From: JBBEBE01 sp040882505
GTDB taxonomy: Bacteria; Bacteroidota; Rhodothermia; Balneolales; Balneolaceae
Direction of reading: 5' to 3'
Assembly: GCA_040882505.1 (NCBI GenBank)
Contig: JBBEBE010000002.1
Coordinates: 124,001-188,000, forward strand
Length of the DNA: 64,000 bases
This document shows positions 43,496 to 53,962 of the stretch, in pieces; position 1 is the first letter of the stretch, and each line of letters starts with the position of its first letter. A program made the position numbers and the translations under genes. The notes beneath the pieces were generated by a model that was not told the origin of the DNA, did no database searches, and was given only the letters and a program-made list of their open reading frames with translations.

Positions 43496-43550
43496 TGCCG
43501 CCGGAGGGCGGCATCCGCCGGCCCGCTGGATGGCGCCGGCTTCACATTTT
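43496..43550 (+). other. two GC-rich hairpins plus T-run between sdhC and sdhA
   Basis: TGCCGCC-GGAG-GGCGGCA (43496-43513) is a perfect 7-bp stem with a GGAG tetraloop. A second stem GCCGGC/GCCGGC (43517-43522 with 43535-43540) is followed by TTCACATTTTTT. The whole lies in the 100-base gap between sdhC and sdhA. It looks like a partial terminator or an mRNA stability/processing element that could set the ratio of anchor to catalytic subunits. Confidence 0.5.
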
Positions 43551-43575
43551 TTCGGTAATCCCAAATCACGGATGT

Positions 43576-45495
<1,920 letters not shown>

Positions 45496-45551
45496 GAAGT
45501 GTCGTCACAGAACGGTGAACAACCAACACCCAACAGCAAGCGAGTACGATT

Positions 45552-46307
45552 ATGAGCAGTAGCAACATGACCATTCATCTGAAGATCTGGCGCCAGGAGA
45601 ACGCAGCGGCGAAGGGCCGATTCGAAACCTACACGCTCGATACGGTCAATGAGCACATGTCCTTTCTGGAAATGCTGGATGTACTCAACGAGCAGCTGAT
45701 CAAAGAGGACAAGGATCCGGTCGAGTTTGATTACGACTGTCGCGAGGGGATCTGTGGGTCCTGTAATATGGTGATCAATGGAGTGGCCCACGGTCCAAAG
45801 AAGATGACCCCGGTGTGTCAGCTTCACATGCGAACCTACAGCGACGGAGATACGGTCGTTCTGGAACCGCCGCGTGCCGCTGCATTCCCGGTCATCAAGG
45901 ATCTGGTCGTGGATCGATCGGCACTGGATCGTATTATTGAATCGGGCGGGTACGTGAGTGTGAAGACCGGTTCGGCTCCGGAAGCGAACTCCATGCCGGT
46001 TGAGCAGATGTTGGCCAATCTGGCCTTTGACTATGCGACCTGTATCGGGTGTGGTGCTTGCGTGACCGCTTGCCCCAACTCGTCTGCGTCTCTTTTCACC
46101 GGAGCCAAGATCGCTCACCTGAACAAGTATCCGCAAGGGCAGCCGGAACGACAGAATCGTGTGCTTGCCATGGTGGATCAGATGGAGAAGGAAGGTTTTG
46201 GCGACTGTTCCAACTTTGCCGAGTGCGAAGCGGTCTGTCCGGTCGGAATTTCAATTGCGGCCATCGCCGAGATGCGTCGTGATTATGTGAAGGCGATCTT
46301 CGACTGA
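45552..46307 (+). CDS. sdhB: succinate dehydrogenase iron-sulfur subunit SdhB
   Basis: The 251-residue protein has all three cluster motifs. The [2Fe-2S] motif is CREGICGSC with a further cysteine (63, 68, 71, 89). The [4Fe-4S] motif starts CIGCGACVTACP (164, 167, 170, 174). The [3Fe-4S]-type cysteines are in DCSNFAECEAVCP (219, 225, 229). It carries electrons from SdhA to the heme subunit. Start is the ATG at 45552; a second ATG (MTIHLKIW) lies five codons in. It is the last gene of sdhCAB and is followed by a strong terminator. Confidence 0.96.
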   Translation: MSSSNMTIHLKIWRQENAAAKGRFETYTLDTVNEHMSFLEMLDVLNEQLIKEDKDPVEFDYDCREGICGSCNMVINGVAHGPKKMTPVCQLHMRTYSDGDTVVLEPPRAAAFPVIKDLVVDRSALDRIIESGGYVSVKTGSAPEANSMPVEQMLANLAFDYATCIGCGACVTACPNSSASLFTGAKIAHLNKYPQGQPERQNRVLAMVDQMEKEGFGDCSNFAECEAVCPVGISIAAIAEMRRDYVKAIFD

Positions 46308-46365
46308 CGGATTCGCTCGGGATCGGGAGCCCTTCCGGCGATCTGAATCTCTATTGAATACGCAA

Positions 46366-46408
46366 CACAAAAAAGCCTGCAAGCTCTTCGCCTGCAGGCT
46401 TTTTTTGT
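46366..46408. terminator. bidirectional intrinsic terminator
   Basis: GCCTGCA (46375-46381) pairs with TGCAGGC (46393-46399). The stem is flanked by an A-run on the left and TTTTTTT on the right, which extend it by A-T pairs. It ends sdhCAB on the plus strand. Its mirror works for the convergent permease gene on the minus strand. Confidence 0.92.
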
Positions 46409-46485
46409 AACGAATGGATGTGCCAAGCCCGGTTCGACCCGTCACCGGTATCACCTTCAGGTGAATCCGGCAAGAGCCATCAGAC

Positions 46486-47739
46486 TCAGATGGTAATCTC
46501 CTCTTCACCTACCTTCTTCTCGGCCTCTTGGTCATTGAAGAGCAACAGGAAGAGGGACATCACACCTGCGGCAAAGAGCGCCGGAATCCACCAAAACGAT
46601 TTCCATTGCTCCAGACTGAGTGTGCTTCCGCCATCGAGGAAGGCGTTGTATGTGATGCCGGCCAGCTGGGCCCCGATGAGCATCCCGACCCCGTAGGTGA
46701 TCAGAACGATGAGTCCCTGTGCCTGCCCGCGAATCCGGTCGCTGGCTTTCATGTCTACATAGATCTGACCGGTCACGAAGAAGAAATCGTAGCAGATTCC
46801 GTGCAGCGCAATTCCTCCGAGAATCATCCAGGTGACGGCGTCCGGTGCACCGATGGCAAAGAGAACGTATCTCAGGACCCAGGCAAACATGCCCACACCG
46901 AGCATCCATTTGACGCCCAGACGGACGAAGAAGAAGGGCATGAGAAGCATGAAGAAGAATTCGGACGCCTGACCAATCGTTTGCGTGGCGGCAATATTTT
47001 CAAAACCTGCCGATCCCAGGAAGAGCTGCGTGAAGTTGTAATAGGCGGCCAACGGAATGCAGATGAGAAGCGAACTGGCCAGGAAGATGTAGAATGATTT
47101 GCTTCCCAATTCTCGGAGGGCGTCCACACCGGCGATGCTTCGGAAGGAGACGGCCTCTCCCTTGGCAGGAGGGGGGGTGTGTGGAAGTGAAAAGCTGTAG
47201 AGACCCAACAGCAGGCTGGCTGCCGACGTCAGATAGAGGGGAAGAGCGGTCTCTTCGGGCCGGATGCCTTCGCCCACAAAATTGACCAGTATGAAACTGA
47301 TGCTGAGTCCGGCCACGATCCACCCAATGGTTCCAAATACGCGGATGATGGGGAACTCCTTCTCCTGATTCTCGATATTGTGAAAAGAGAGTGTGTTCGC
47401 CAGACTCATGGTTGGCATGTAACAGAGATTATAGGCCAACAACAGCAGGATGAACGTGGTTGGATTGTCCACGGCCAACGGCGTCAGGAACATGAAGATT
47501 CCGCCGAGAATGTGAAGGGTTCCAAGTACCTTCTCGGTTGCAAAATAGCGGTCGGCGATAAGGCCGACAAAGAAAGGAGCGACCATGGCCGCAATCGGAT
47601 TCACGGTAAAGGGCCAGTGCGTCAGGTCGCCCATGCCGTTGGCGTTCATGTAGAGTGCGATGGCCGAGTACCAGGCGCCCCAAATAAAGAACTCCAGGAA
47701 CATCATGGCACTAAGTCTCGCCTGCACAAATTTTTGCAT
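46486..47739 (-). CDS. MFS nucleoside:H+ symporter, NupG-like
   Basis: The 417-residue protein has about twelve hydrophobic segments and the NupG/XapB-family layout: FLEFFIWGAWYSAIALYM in helix 1, PFFVGLIADRYFATEKVLG as the loop 2-3 motif, and QIYVDMKASDRIRGQAQGL in the second half. Homologues import nucleosides in symport with protons; the exact substrate is not readable. The frame opens eight codons earlier (47763), but AGAGGAGA lies 8 bases upstream of the ATG at 47739, a clear ribosome binding site that decides the start. A promoter with good spacing lies just upstream. It is convergent with sdhB across the shared terminator. Confidence 0.9.
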   Translation of the reverse strand: MQKFVQARLSAMMFLEFFIWGAWYSAIALYMNANGMGDLTHWPFTVNPIAAMVAPFFVGLIADRYFATEKVLGTLHILGGIFMFLTPLAVDNPTTFILLLLAYNLCYMPTMSLANTLSFHNIENQEKEFPIIRVFGTIGWIVAGLSISFILVNFVGEGIRPEETALPLYLTSAASLLLGLYSFSLPHTPPPAKGEAVSFRSIAGVDALRELGSKSFYIFLASSLLICIPLAAYYNFTQLFLGSAGFENIAATQTIGQASEFFFMLLMPFFFVRLGVKWMLGVGMFAWVLRYVLFAIGAPDAVTWMILGGIALHGICYDFFFVTGQIYVDMKASDRIRGQAQGLIVLITYGVGMLIGAQLAGITYNAFLDGGSTLSLEQWKSFWWIPALFAAGVMSLFLLLFNDQEAEKKVGEEEITI

Positions 47740-47778
47740 GATATCTTCTCCTCTGAATTTCACATTTTTCGTGGCTCA

Positions 47779-47807
47779 TTAATACCAAAATTTGAGCGAA
47801 CACACAA
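47779..47807 (-). promoter_or_regulatory. promoter of the NupG-like gene, TTGTGT-N17-TATTAA
   Basis: On the minus strand TTGTGT (47807-47802) is followed after 17 bases by TATTAA (47784-47779). This lies 40 bases upstream of the chosen ATG at 47739. The region is A/T-rich compared with its neighbours. Confidence 0.5.
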
Positions 47808-47917
47808 TAGAAATCTCTCCGGTTCTGCTGGATGGCCGGGTGGAAATCTGCTACTTTCCTGTCTGAGTTGCGACGGCCGGTGCAGATTGTCTGTGGCCGT
47901 GAAACAGATGAGTGGGG

Positions 47918-49693
47918 ATGACGAAACGGAGTCGAAGCGACAAATTGGGCAACCAGACGGGCGCCGGGGAGGCTGAGGGGGATCTCCCGCTGCAGACCCT
48001 GAAGAAGGTGTGGGGATATGACTCGTTTCGTCCGGGTCAGCGGGAGGCGATCGATTCGGTGCTTTCCGGGCGTGATACCGTGGTTATTTTTCCGACCGGT
48101 GGCGGGAAGTCGCTCTGTTATCAACTTCCCGCGCTGCTCTTTGAGGGAGTGACGCTTGTGATCTCCCCGTTGGTGGCACTCATGGAGGATCAGGTCGCGC
48201 GATTGCAGGAGCAGGGGGTTCGTGCAACCTACATCAACTCGACCCTGCATCCCCGGGAGGTTGAGCAGCGTCTGATCAATGCACGAAACGGGATGTATCG
48301 ACTGCTCTATCTCTCTCCGGAACGACTCTCGACACTCGTTTGGGAGCAGTCGGCTTCACAAATTCCGGTCTCTCTGGTGGCTGTTGACGAAGCACACTGC
48401 ATTTCGGAGTGGGGGCATGATTTCCGTCCCGACTACCGGGAGATTCGGCCACGGATACTGGAGACGGTCGGGCCGGTACGCTGGCTCGCTTTGACGGCGA
48501 CGGCCACACCGGAGGTTCGAAAGGATCTGATTGAATCGCTGGAATTACACGATCCGGGTGTTATCACTCGCGGATTTGAACGTCCGAATCTTCAATGGTG
48601 GGTCCGCGAGGTGAAGCAGAAACGTCCGGAGCTGCTTCGAGCTGTCGGCCGTGCGGTCCGACACGGGTCGGGGCTGGTATACGCGGCGACCCGAAAGGAG
48701 TGTGAGCGGCTCGCCCGGCTGCTCACGACAGAAGGGGTCCCGGCGGAGGCTTATCACGGAGGGCTGCCTGCTCCGACACGACTCTCGATTCAAGAGCGCT
48801 GGACATCGGGGGAGTTACCGGTGGTGGTCGGGACCAACGCGTTCGGCATGGGAATCGACAAGGCAGATTGCCGGTTCGTCATTCATGCCGACTTACCGCT
48901 TTCGCTGGAGAACTACTATCAGGAGGCCGGAAGGGCTGGTCGGGACGGGGAGAAGGCGTGGCCGCTCTTGCTTGTTCGGGATGGCGACTGGGAGCGCGCC
49001 CGTTCGAGGCTGGACTTCTTCTGGCCACCGTTCAAGGAGCTGGAGACGCTCTATGATGCCGTCTGCGACGAGCTGGAACTGGCTGTGGGGAGCGAACAAG
49101 AAGAGCCGGCTCCTGTTTCACTGAAGGGACTCTCCCGGAGGGCGTCCCGAACACCGTCAACGGTACAGACCGGGCTGGACATGCTTGAACGGCTCGGTGT
49201 GTTCTCTCGCATGCAGACTCGGGAGCCCCGAATCGGCATTCATTTTCTTCATTCAAGGGAGATTCTCCTGGAGCTGATTCGCAGAAGCGAGGATGAGCGG
49301 GGAGAGTGGCTGGATCGATTGCTTCGACTGGCCGGATCGGAGGCGATGGAGCGCCGGGTCTGGCTTTCGCGGGATCGCTTGGCAGATCGGCTTCAGTGCA
49401 GCTCGGACGACCTGATTCGACGCTTGGAGGTCTTTGCTCTCGAGGATCGGATCTTGACGATTCATCAGAGCGATCAGGATCCGGTCCTTCGATTGGAGTT
49501 GGCGCGACAACGCCACTTGCCGGTAGATAAGAAGCAAGTCGAAGGCGTTCGGTCACGACTTCTGGAGAAGTTGCGTCATGTGAAGGGGTATCTACAGACA
49601 CAGGGGTGTCGCGAGAAGTATCTGCGTTACTACTTTGGAGAAACCAATGCGACCGATTGCGGGCATTGTGATCGCTGTCTCTCCTCCTCGTAG
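47918..49693 (+). CDS. recQ: ATP-dependent DNA helicase RecQ
   Basis: The 591-residue protein is a RecQ helicase. Motif 0 FRPGQREAIDSVL and Walker A FPTGGGKSLCYQLPAL are followed by the DEAH box VDEAHCISEWGHDFRPDY. Later blocks are ALTATATP, GTNAFGMGIDKADCRFVIH and motif VI YYQEAGRAGRDG. A four-cysteine zinc site closes the protein (GCREKYLRYYFGE ... CGHCDRC). It unwinds DNA 3' to 5' in repair and recombination. The zinc cysteines are at the extreme C-terminus, after a divergent winged-helix-like region, and there is no HRDC domain; this fits the short RecQ form common in Bacteroidota. The frame starts at a GTG two codons earlier (47912); I use the ATG. Confidence 0.94.
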   Translation: MTKRSRSDKLGNQTGAGEAEGDLPLQTLKKVWGYDSFRPGQREAIDSVLSGRDTVVIFPTGGGKSLCYQLPALLFEGVTLVISPLVALMEDQVARLQEQGVRATYINSTLHPREVEQRLINARNGMYRLLYLSPERLSTLVWEQSASQIPVSLVAVDEAHCISEWGHDFRPDYREIRPRILETVGPVRWLALTATATPEVRKDLIESLELHDPGVITRGFERPNLQWWVREVKQKRPELLRAVGRAVRHGSGLVYAATRKECERLARLLTTEGVPAEAYHGGLPAPTRLSIQERWTSGELPVVVGTNAFGMGIDKADCRFVIHADLPLSLENYYQEAGRAGRDGEKAWPLLLVRDGDWERARSRLDFFWPPFKELETLYDAVCDELELAVGSEQEEPAPVSLKGLSRRASRTPSTVQTGLDMLERLGVFSRMQTREPRIGIHFLHSREILLELIRRSEDERGEWLDRLLRLAGSEAMERRVWLSRDRLADRLQCSSDDLIRRLEVFALEDRILTIHQSDQDPVLRLELARQRHLPVDKKQVEGVRSRLLEKLRHVKGYLQTQGCREKYLRYYFGETNATDCGHCDRCLSSS

Positions 49694-49707
49694 ATCTTCG
49701 TCATGAA

Positions 49708-50061
49708 TCAGGAACCTGTTCGGTGCTCGTTGAGGCGCCGCTCTTCGCGGTCGAACCGGACCCGCAGCGAGTCCAGTCGGATGAGTTGTCCGTCAATATC
49801 ACTTTGATAGTATTGGTGGCTTTTCTGAAACTGTTCTGGACTCACACCGTAGTGGTCAAAAACGAGTTGCCGTAAACTGTCCTCCTGTTCATAGATCTCC
49901 CGAAGTTGTACCCACTGCATGGTGAGGTAGAGTTCGGTCGTCAAATCGAGATAGAGAGACTCGTTCAAAACTCCGTCGGGCGGGGAAGATTCCTGCTCGC
50001 ACGCGAGGAGCGGGAGAGTGATGAGAACGAGTACAAACAGGGATCGGAGGGAGACACTCAT
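49708..50061 (-). CDS. DUF4296-type lipoprotein
   Basis: The 117-residue protein has a lipoprotein signal peptide with lipobox LPLLAC, so Cys21 should be lipidated. The rest is a charged, helical domain (YLDLTTELYLTMQWVQ, DSLRQLVFDHYGVSPEQF) that matches the DUF4296 pattern of short Bacteroidota lipoproteins. No catalytic residues are seen and the function is unknown. Its start overlaps the stop of the upstream SDR gene (ATGA). It converges on recQ with 14 bases between the stops. Confidence 0.75.
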   Translation of the reverse strand: MSVSLRSLFVLVLITLPLLACEQESSPPDGVLNESLYLDLTTELYLTMQWVQLREIYEQEDSLRQLVFDHYGVSPEQFQKSHQYYQSDIDGQLIRLDSLRVRFDREERRLNEHRTGS

Positions 50062-50774
50062 TCGGGTCGCTTGGGGTTCAGCGGTCGAAGCGCGACCTCG
50101 TTGATGAGCAGATTATCGGGAGTGGTGATCAGATGAAGAGCCGTACGGGCCACATCGTCGGGATGCATCATATTGGGGTGGCGATCGGTCATTCCGCTTT
50201 TATCGAAAAATTCAGTATCGATGGATCCGGGATACATGCAGCTCACCTTGATGCCGTCGTAGCGAAGTTCCTTGAAGAGCGCTTCACTGAAACCTCGAAC
50301 GGCAAATTTACTGGCGTTGTACCCGGAGAGTTCGGGGTTGCCGATGAGTCCGGCGACAGAGGCAATGTTGAGGATATGACAGACGGCCGGATTGGATTTC
50401 ATGTGGGGGACCAGCTCCCGTGTGAGTGTGAACGTGGCGGTCAAATTGGTATCGATCATCTGGTCCCACTCCTCGTCGGTCTGTTTGTCGACTGCAGACA
50501 TGTGGGCCAGACCTGCATTGTTGACCAGAATATCGGGTTGCTGCTCGTCGTTGAATGTGCGTGCCACCCAGTCTTTGACCGCCTGTCGATCTGTTATGTC
50601 CATCGGGACGGGGATGAATGCTTCACCCAAGGTGTTTTGCAGTTCCTGAAGACGGTCCGTTCGCCGGGCCATTCCGTAGACACGGGTTCCCTCTTGCGTA
50701 AGAAAAGAGGCGATACTGCGTCCCAGGCCACTACTGGCTCCGGTCACGATGGCGTTGGCTCCGTTGAGGATCAT
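50058..50774 (-). CDS. short-chain dehydrogenase/reductase
   Basis: The 238-residue protein is a classical SDR: cofactor loop TGASSGLGRS, structural NNAGLAHM, catalytic serine in NIASVAGL, and YNASKFAVRGF with the catalytic Tyr and Lys. The Arg pair in MARRTDRL suggests a preference for NADP. Substrate unknown; similar enzymes are often annotated as serine 3-dehydrogenase-like. The frame opens 27 codons upstream of the ATG at 50774, but that extension overlaps the divergent promoter region. The gene is coupled to the DUF4296 lipoprotein downstream by a four-base overlap. Confidence 0.9.
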   Translation of the reverse strand: MILNGANAIVTGASSGLGRSIASFLTQEGTRVYGMARRTDRLQELQNTLGEAFIPVPMDITDRQAVKDWVARTFNDEQQPDILVNNAGLAHMSAVDKQTDEEWDQMIDTNLTATFTLTRELVPHMKSNPAVCHILNIASVAGLIGNPELSGYNASKFAVRGFSEALFKELRYDGIKVSCMYPGSIDTEFFDKSGMTDRHPNMMHPDDVARTALHLITTPDNLLINEVALRPLNPKRPE

Positions 50775-50814
50775 GGAATCGGAATTTGGTGAATATCTTT
50801 TCTTGTCAGTTGTT

Positions 50815-50843
50815 AAGTTAGTCTGCACTCTCACTGGAATCAA
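50815..50843 (-). promoter_or_regulatory. candidate promoter of the SDR gene, TTGATT-N17-TAACTT
   Basis: On the minus strand TTGATT (50843-50838) is spaced 17 bases from TAACTT (50820-50815), 41 bases before the SDR start. The region is the 79-base gap to the divergent coaX gene and must hold both promoters. Confidence 0.35.
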
Positions 50844-50853
50844 CCGATCGGGC

Positions 50854-51645
50854 ATGAACGCAACCGATGACGCACTTTATTATGTCGATGCCGGTCACAC
50901 GCGCATCAAAACGGTGGTCCGTGCGCATGCAGGGTGGGAGGTGGTGGCCGTTCACACGGCAGCCGAGCCTGAAACGTTTTTCCTTTGGCTCGAATCGATG
51001 TTTGAAACGGAGCCGAATCGTCGAGTGGTGATCTGTTCGGTCCTTCCGACCCTGCAGAAACGAGACATTCCCGAGGTGTTCTCCGACAAGGTACATCTCA
51101 TCTCGGTCTGGGAGATCCCGCGAGAGAGAATTGGCTATCAAACCCCGCAATCGCTGGGGCTGGATCGCTATCTGAGTTGTCTCGGGGCCGTCGGGTTGGG
51201 ACGCGGGCCGGCCGTCGTGGTGGATGCCGGAACGGCGTGTACAGTAGATTGGATGGAGGAGACCGGACTGTTTCGCGGCGGAGTGATTCTTCCGGGCCTT
51301 ACCATGGCTTTCGAGTCGTTGGAATCCATTTTTCCGGGCGTTGTGCGCGGGTTCAGGCAACTACCGGATGTCTTTCCCGGACAGAGTACAACCGATTCGC
51401 TTCTCTGGGGGACAGGTGGGGCGTGGACGGGATCACTGGATTATTTTTTACGTCGATATGAAACGTCGATGGGGTCGTTTCGACTCTACTTGACGGGTGG
51501 GGATGCCGGATGGCTCTCCACACATCTTCCGGAGCCATGGAGTGAGCGCGGGCGTGTACGTCCATGGCTGATGTTTGACGGCATGAAGCGCCATTTGGAG
51601 GAGAGCGGTTTCTCTCCGGTCAGCGGCTCTGGTCCCCGGAGGTGA
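50854..51645 (+). CDS. coaX: type III pantothenate kinase
   Basis: The 263-residue protein is CoaX. The N-terminal phosphate motif is YYVDAGHTRIK (family DxGNT, here DAGHT, Asp12). The central motif is VVVDAGTACTVD, and GGVILPGLTMAFESL is the substrate loop. It phosphorylates pantothenate in the first committed step to coenzyme A. The PanB and CoaBC steps of the pathway are encoded elsewhere in the window. The ATG at 50854 begins the conserved strand; the open frame upstream of it crosses the promoter region. The 3' end overlaps the convergent amidase gene by 26 bases. Confidence 0.88.
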   Translation: MNATDDALYYVDAGHTRIKTVVRAHAGWEVVAVHTAAEPETFFLWLESMFETEPNRRVVICSVLPTLQKRDIPEVFSDKVHLISVWEIPRERIGYQTPQSLGLDRYLSCLGAVGLGRGPAVVVDAGTACTVDWMEETGLFRGGVILPGLTMAFESLESIFPGVVRGFRQLPDVFPGQSTTDSLLWGTGGAWTGSLDYFLRRYETSMGSFRLYLTGGDAGWLSTHLPEPWSERGRVRPWLMFDGMKRHLEESGFSPVSGSGPRR

Positions 51646-53050
51646 GATTTCGACTCCGGTCATACTCCACTTTGTAGTCTCGTATCGCACGGAAGAGGGC
51701 CGAGGCAACAATGGCCTGTCCATAGTCACTGTTCAGAAATTTCGCTTCATCCGGATTGGTCAGGAAACCAAGTTCGACCAGGAGTGCCGGCATGGATGCG
51801 TGGTAGAGCACCACGAACTGGGCTTGTTTGACCCCGCGCGAGTGACGTCCGGCACGCGCACGAAATTGGTGTTCCACTTTTTCGGCGATTCGTTCGCTTA
51901 CGGTTAAATTCCCGGCATTGGCAAGCTCGTAGATAATCAAATCTTCTTCACTCAGCTCTTGCCCGTTTCCATTCTCCAGACGAAGAACGCTGTTCTCCCG
52001 TTTCATGACCTCGAGCGCAGATTGCGTGCGGGCCAATCCGAGGAAGTAGACTTCCGAGCCCCGGACATTGGGATTGCGTGGGTAGGAGTTGGCGTGGATG
52101 GAGACAAAGAGGTCTCCCTGTGCCCGGTTGGCGATCTGCCCGCGTTCGGCCAGTTCGATGAACCGGTCATTGTCCCGGGTATAGACTACATTCAAATCGG
52201 GCAGATGTTCGTTGATGTAGTCTCCCAACTTTTTTGCGACCGTCAGGGTGATTCGTTTTTCATAGATGTTTCCGTGTCCGATACTTCCGGGATCCTTTCC
52301 CCCGTGTCCGGCGTCGATGACAACGGTGTCAAATACGAAATTTTCTGATATGCGGTCATACTCTTCGTCCCGGGGGAAGATCTCCGAGAAGTCTGCTTCA
52401 TGATCGTGGCTGGATTCCGGTTCCCCGTCCGGGGACTCATCCGGGATCCCGGTTGTTGCCGGAGGAGTCGTAACGGGTCCGGGCTGTTGGGTGGATACCG
52501 GGGACTCTTCACGTGCCGAGACGATGGGCGAGTCTGCCTCTTCTTGATGCTCTCCCCAGTGGATCGGAGTTCGATCGGCTGTCAGACGCTCTACCCGGTC
52601 TCCGTCTCTTCGCGTGAGCGCGAGGATCAGATCCCGTCCATTCTGATCGGGATAGCCCGTTGCTTCATACATGTCGGGCGCCTGAATTTCCAAATCGATC
52701 CCGATGCCGTCATTCAGGGGGTGGACGTGCAGATCCCGAATCATCTTTCCGATCGGTGGAAGGGCAAGGGTCTCGATGTCGACGCCACTGCCCCATATCC
52801 GGGTCTGAATAAGTTCGGGTGATGATTGATGGATCCGAAACGAGTCTACAGCTGCACTCAAATGGTGTCGAACAACATAGCCGTTTTCGTCTCCGCGTTC
52901 GACCATGGAGATTCGCTCGAGGCGGGAGTCACTCGTGGATTGTGCCTGCAGAGGGGAGAATGGAAGAGAGAACAAGAGCAAAATGATCGCCGGCAGGGGG
53001 AGCTGCCACGAGAAGGGTTCGCCAGGATAGCGAAGCTCGTTCTGTTTCAT
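51620..53050 (-). CDS. N-acetylmuramoyl-L-alanine amidase (Amidase_3)
   Basis: The 476-residue protein has a signal peptide (hydrophobic LPLPAIILLLFSLPFS, cleavage likely after LQA near residue 36). An AMIN-like domain (about 45-155) and a long Pro/Ser/Glu linker (about 165-240) follow. The zinc amidase domain comes last: VIDAGHGGKDPGS, IYEKRITLTVAKKLG with the zinc-binding glutamate, SIHANSYP, and LLVELGFLTNPDE with the catalytic glutamate. It cleaves the lactyl-L-alanine bond in peptidoglycan in the periplasm during division. The frame extends 36 codons further up; the ATG at 53050 gives the signal peptide. The last 26 bases overlap coaX tail to tail. Confidence 0.93.
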   Translation of the reverse strand: MKQNELRYPGEPFSWQLPLPAIILLLFSLPFSPLQAQSTSDSRLERISMVERGDENGYVVRHHLSAAVDSFRIHQSSPELIQTRIWGSGVDIETLALPPIGKMIRDLHVHPLNDGIGIDLEIQAPDMYEATGYPDQNGRDLILALTRRDGDRVERLTADRTPIHWGEHQEEADSPIVSAREESPVSTQQPGPVTTPPATTGIPDESPDGEPESSHDHEADFSEIFPRDEEYDRISENFVFDTVVIDAGHGGKDPGSIGHGNIYEKRITLTVAKKLGDYINEHLPDLNVVYTRDNDRFIELAERGQIANRAQGDLFVSIHANSYPRNPNVRGSEVYFLGLARTQSALEVMKRENSVLRLENGNGQELSEEDLIIYELANAGNLTVSERIAEKVEHQFRARAGRHSRGVKQAQFVVLYHASMPALLVELGFLTNPDEAKFLNSDYGQAIVASALFRAIRDYKVEYDRSRNLTSGDQSR

Positions 53051-53148
53051 GGAGTGTCTGTTCTGTCGATCCTTCGGAATGTCATCAGGGGTCCGGAAGT
53101 CTCCTCCCGAACAATACAAGTACGAACCGTCCGCACTCTTATGGCCGG

Positions 53149-53178
53149 AATGTACCATTTTTTCCTTGCAACTCTCAA
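53149..53178 (-). promoter_or_regulatory. candidate promoter of the amidase gene, TTGAGA-N18-TACATT
   Basis: On the minus strand TTGAGA (53178-53173) is followed after 18 bases by TACATT (53154-53149). This lies about 100 bases upstream of the amidase ATG, in the 201-base gap after the RsmI-like gene. Confidence 0.3.
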
Positions 53179-53180
53179 GC

Positions 53181-53210
53181 GTCCGGATGGTTCCCGGATT
53201 TGATCCGGAC
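53181..53210. repeat. perfect 8-bp inverted repeat between the RsmI-like and amidase genes
   Basis: GTCCGGAT (53181-53188) and ATCCGGAC (53203-53210) flank a 14-base loop that itself contains CCCGGAT. It lies 41 bases beyond the RsmI-like stop on the minus strand. Without a T-run it is not a clear intrinsic terminator; it adjoins the candidate amidase promoter and could be an operator. Confidence 0.4.
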
Positions 53211-53251
53211 AGGGTTTGAATCGTGGATGGTGGGGAGCCGAACGTTGGCGA

Positions 53252-53962
53252 TCAAGATTCACGGGCCAGAAAGAGAAAAAGGGCCGGAATATTGTGAAGA
53301 TCCGGAGGCCCGGACTCTTTCCATCGGGCAACAGAACGTGTCTGGAGAAGCTCTTCCGGATGCGTCAGATTGGCGGCAATGCAGAGTTCGGTCTCTGGAT
53401 GAAGAGACGAAAGCAGGGTCTGGAGAGTACTGTTGTTTCTGAACGGGGTCTCCATGACGATTTGAGTCTGGCTTTGATGCAGGGAGTGATTCTCCAGTTC
53501 CCGCAGAACATTGCCGGCAAGGGCCTCTTTTCGGGGCAGGTATCCGTGGAAAGCGAACGACTGTCCATTGAGTCCCGACCCCATGAGTGCCAGAAGGATG
53601 GAAGAGGGGCCGGTAAGTGGAACAACCGGGATTCCGCGCTTGTGAGCCATTCGAACCAGACGGGCGCCGGGGTCGGCGACACCGGGAGCTCCGGCTTCCG
53701 ACAATATGCCGACATCGCCACCTTCAAGAAATTTCAAGAATCCAAACACTTCGTGGTCCGGAGTCTTCCGGTTCAACACGCGGAATTCGGGTTCGTAGGG
53801 CTTGAGTGGGTGATCGATCCACTGCAGAAATCCCTGAGCGGTTCGGACATTCTCGACGACGAATCGAGAGAGATTGCGTACCACCTCCAGCGTGTACTCG
53901 GGCAGAACAGGGTTCTCTCTCTGTCGGACCAGTGGAGTGGGAATCAGGTAGAGCCGGTTCAT
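53252..53962 (-). CDS. RsmI-like SAM-dependent methyltransferase (tetrapyrrole-methylase fold)
   Basis: The 236-residue protein has the tetrapyrrole-methylase fold in the RsmI branch: LYLIPTPLV at the N-terminus, GILSEAGAPGVADPGA as the SAM loop, IPVVPLTGPSSILLALMGSG, FAFHGYLP, and METPFRNN. True RsmI 2'-O-methylates C1402 of 16S rRNA. This shorter version, with VVENVRTAQ replacing the usual AEDTR block, resembles the second RsmI-like paralogue seen in Bacteroidota, whose target is unknown. It is the last gene of the ccmB-holB-dapF run; its ATG overlaps the stop of the upstream gene by four bases. Confidence 0.85.
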   Translation of the reverse strand: MNRLYLIPTPLVRQRENPVLPEYTLEVVRNLSRFVVENVRTAQGFLQWIDHPLKPYEPEFRVLNRKTPDHEVFGFLKFLEGGDVGILSEAGAPGVADPGARLVRMAHKRGIPVVPLTGPSSILLALMGSGLNGQSFAFHGYLPRKEALAGNVLRELENHSLHQSQTQIVMETPFRNNSTLQTLLSSLHPETELCIAANLTHPEELLQTRSVARWKESGPPDLHNIPALFLFLARES

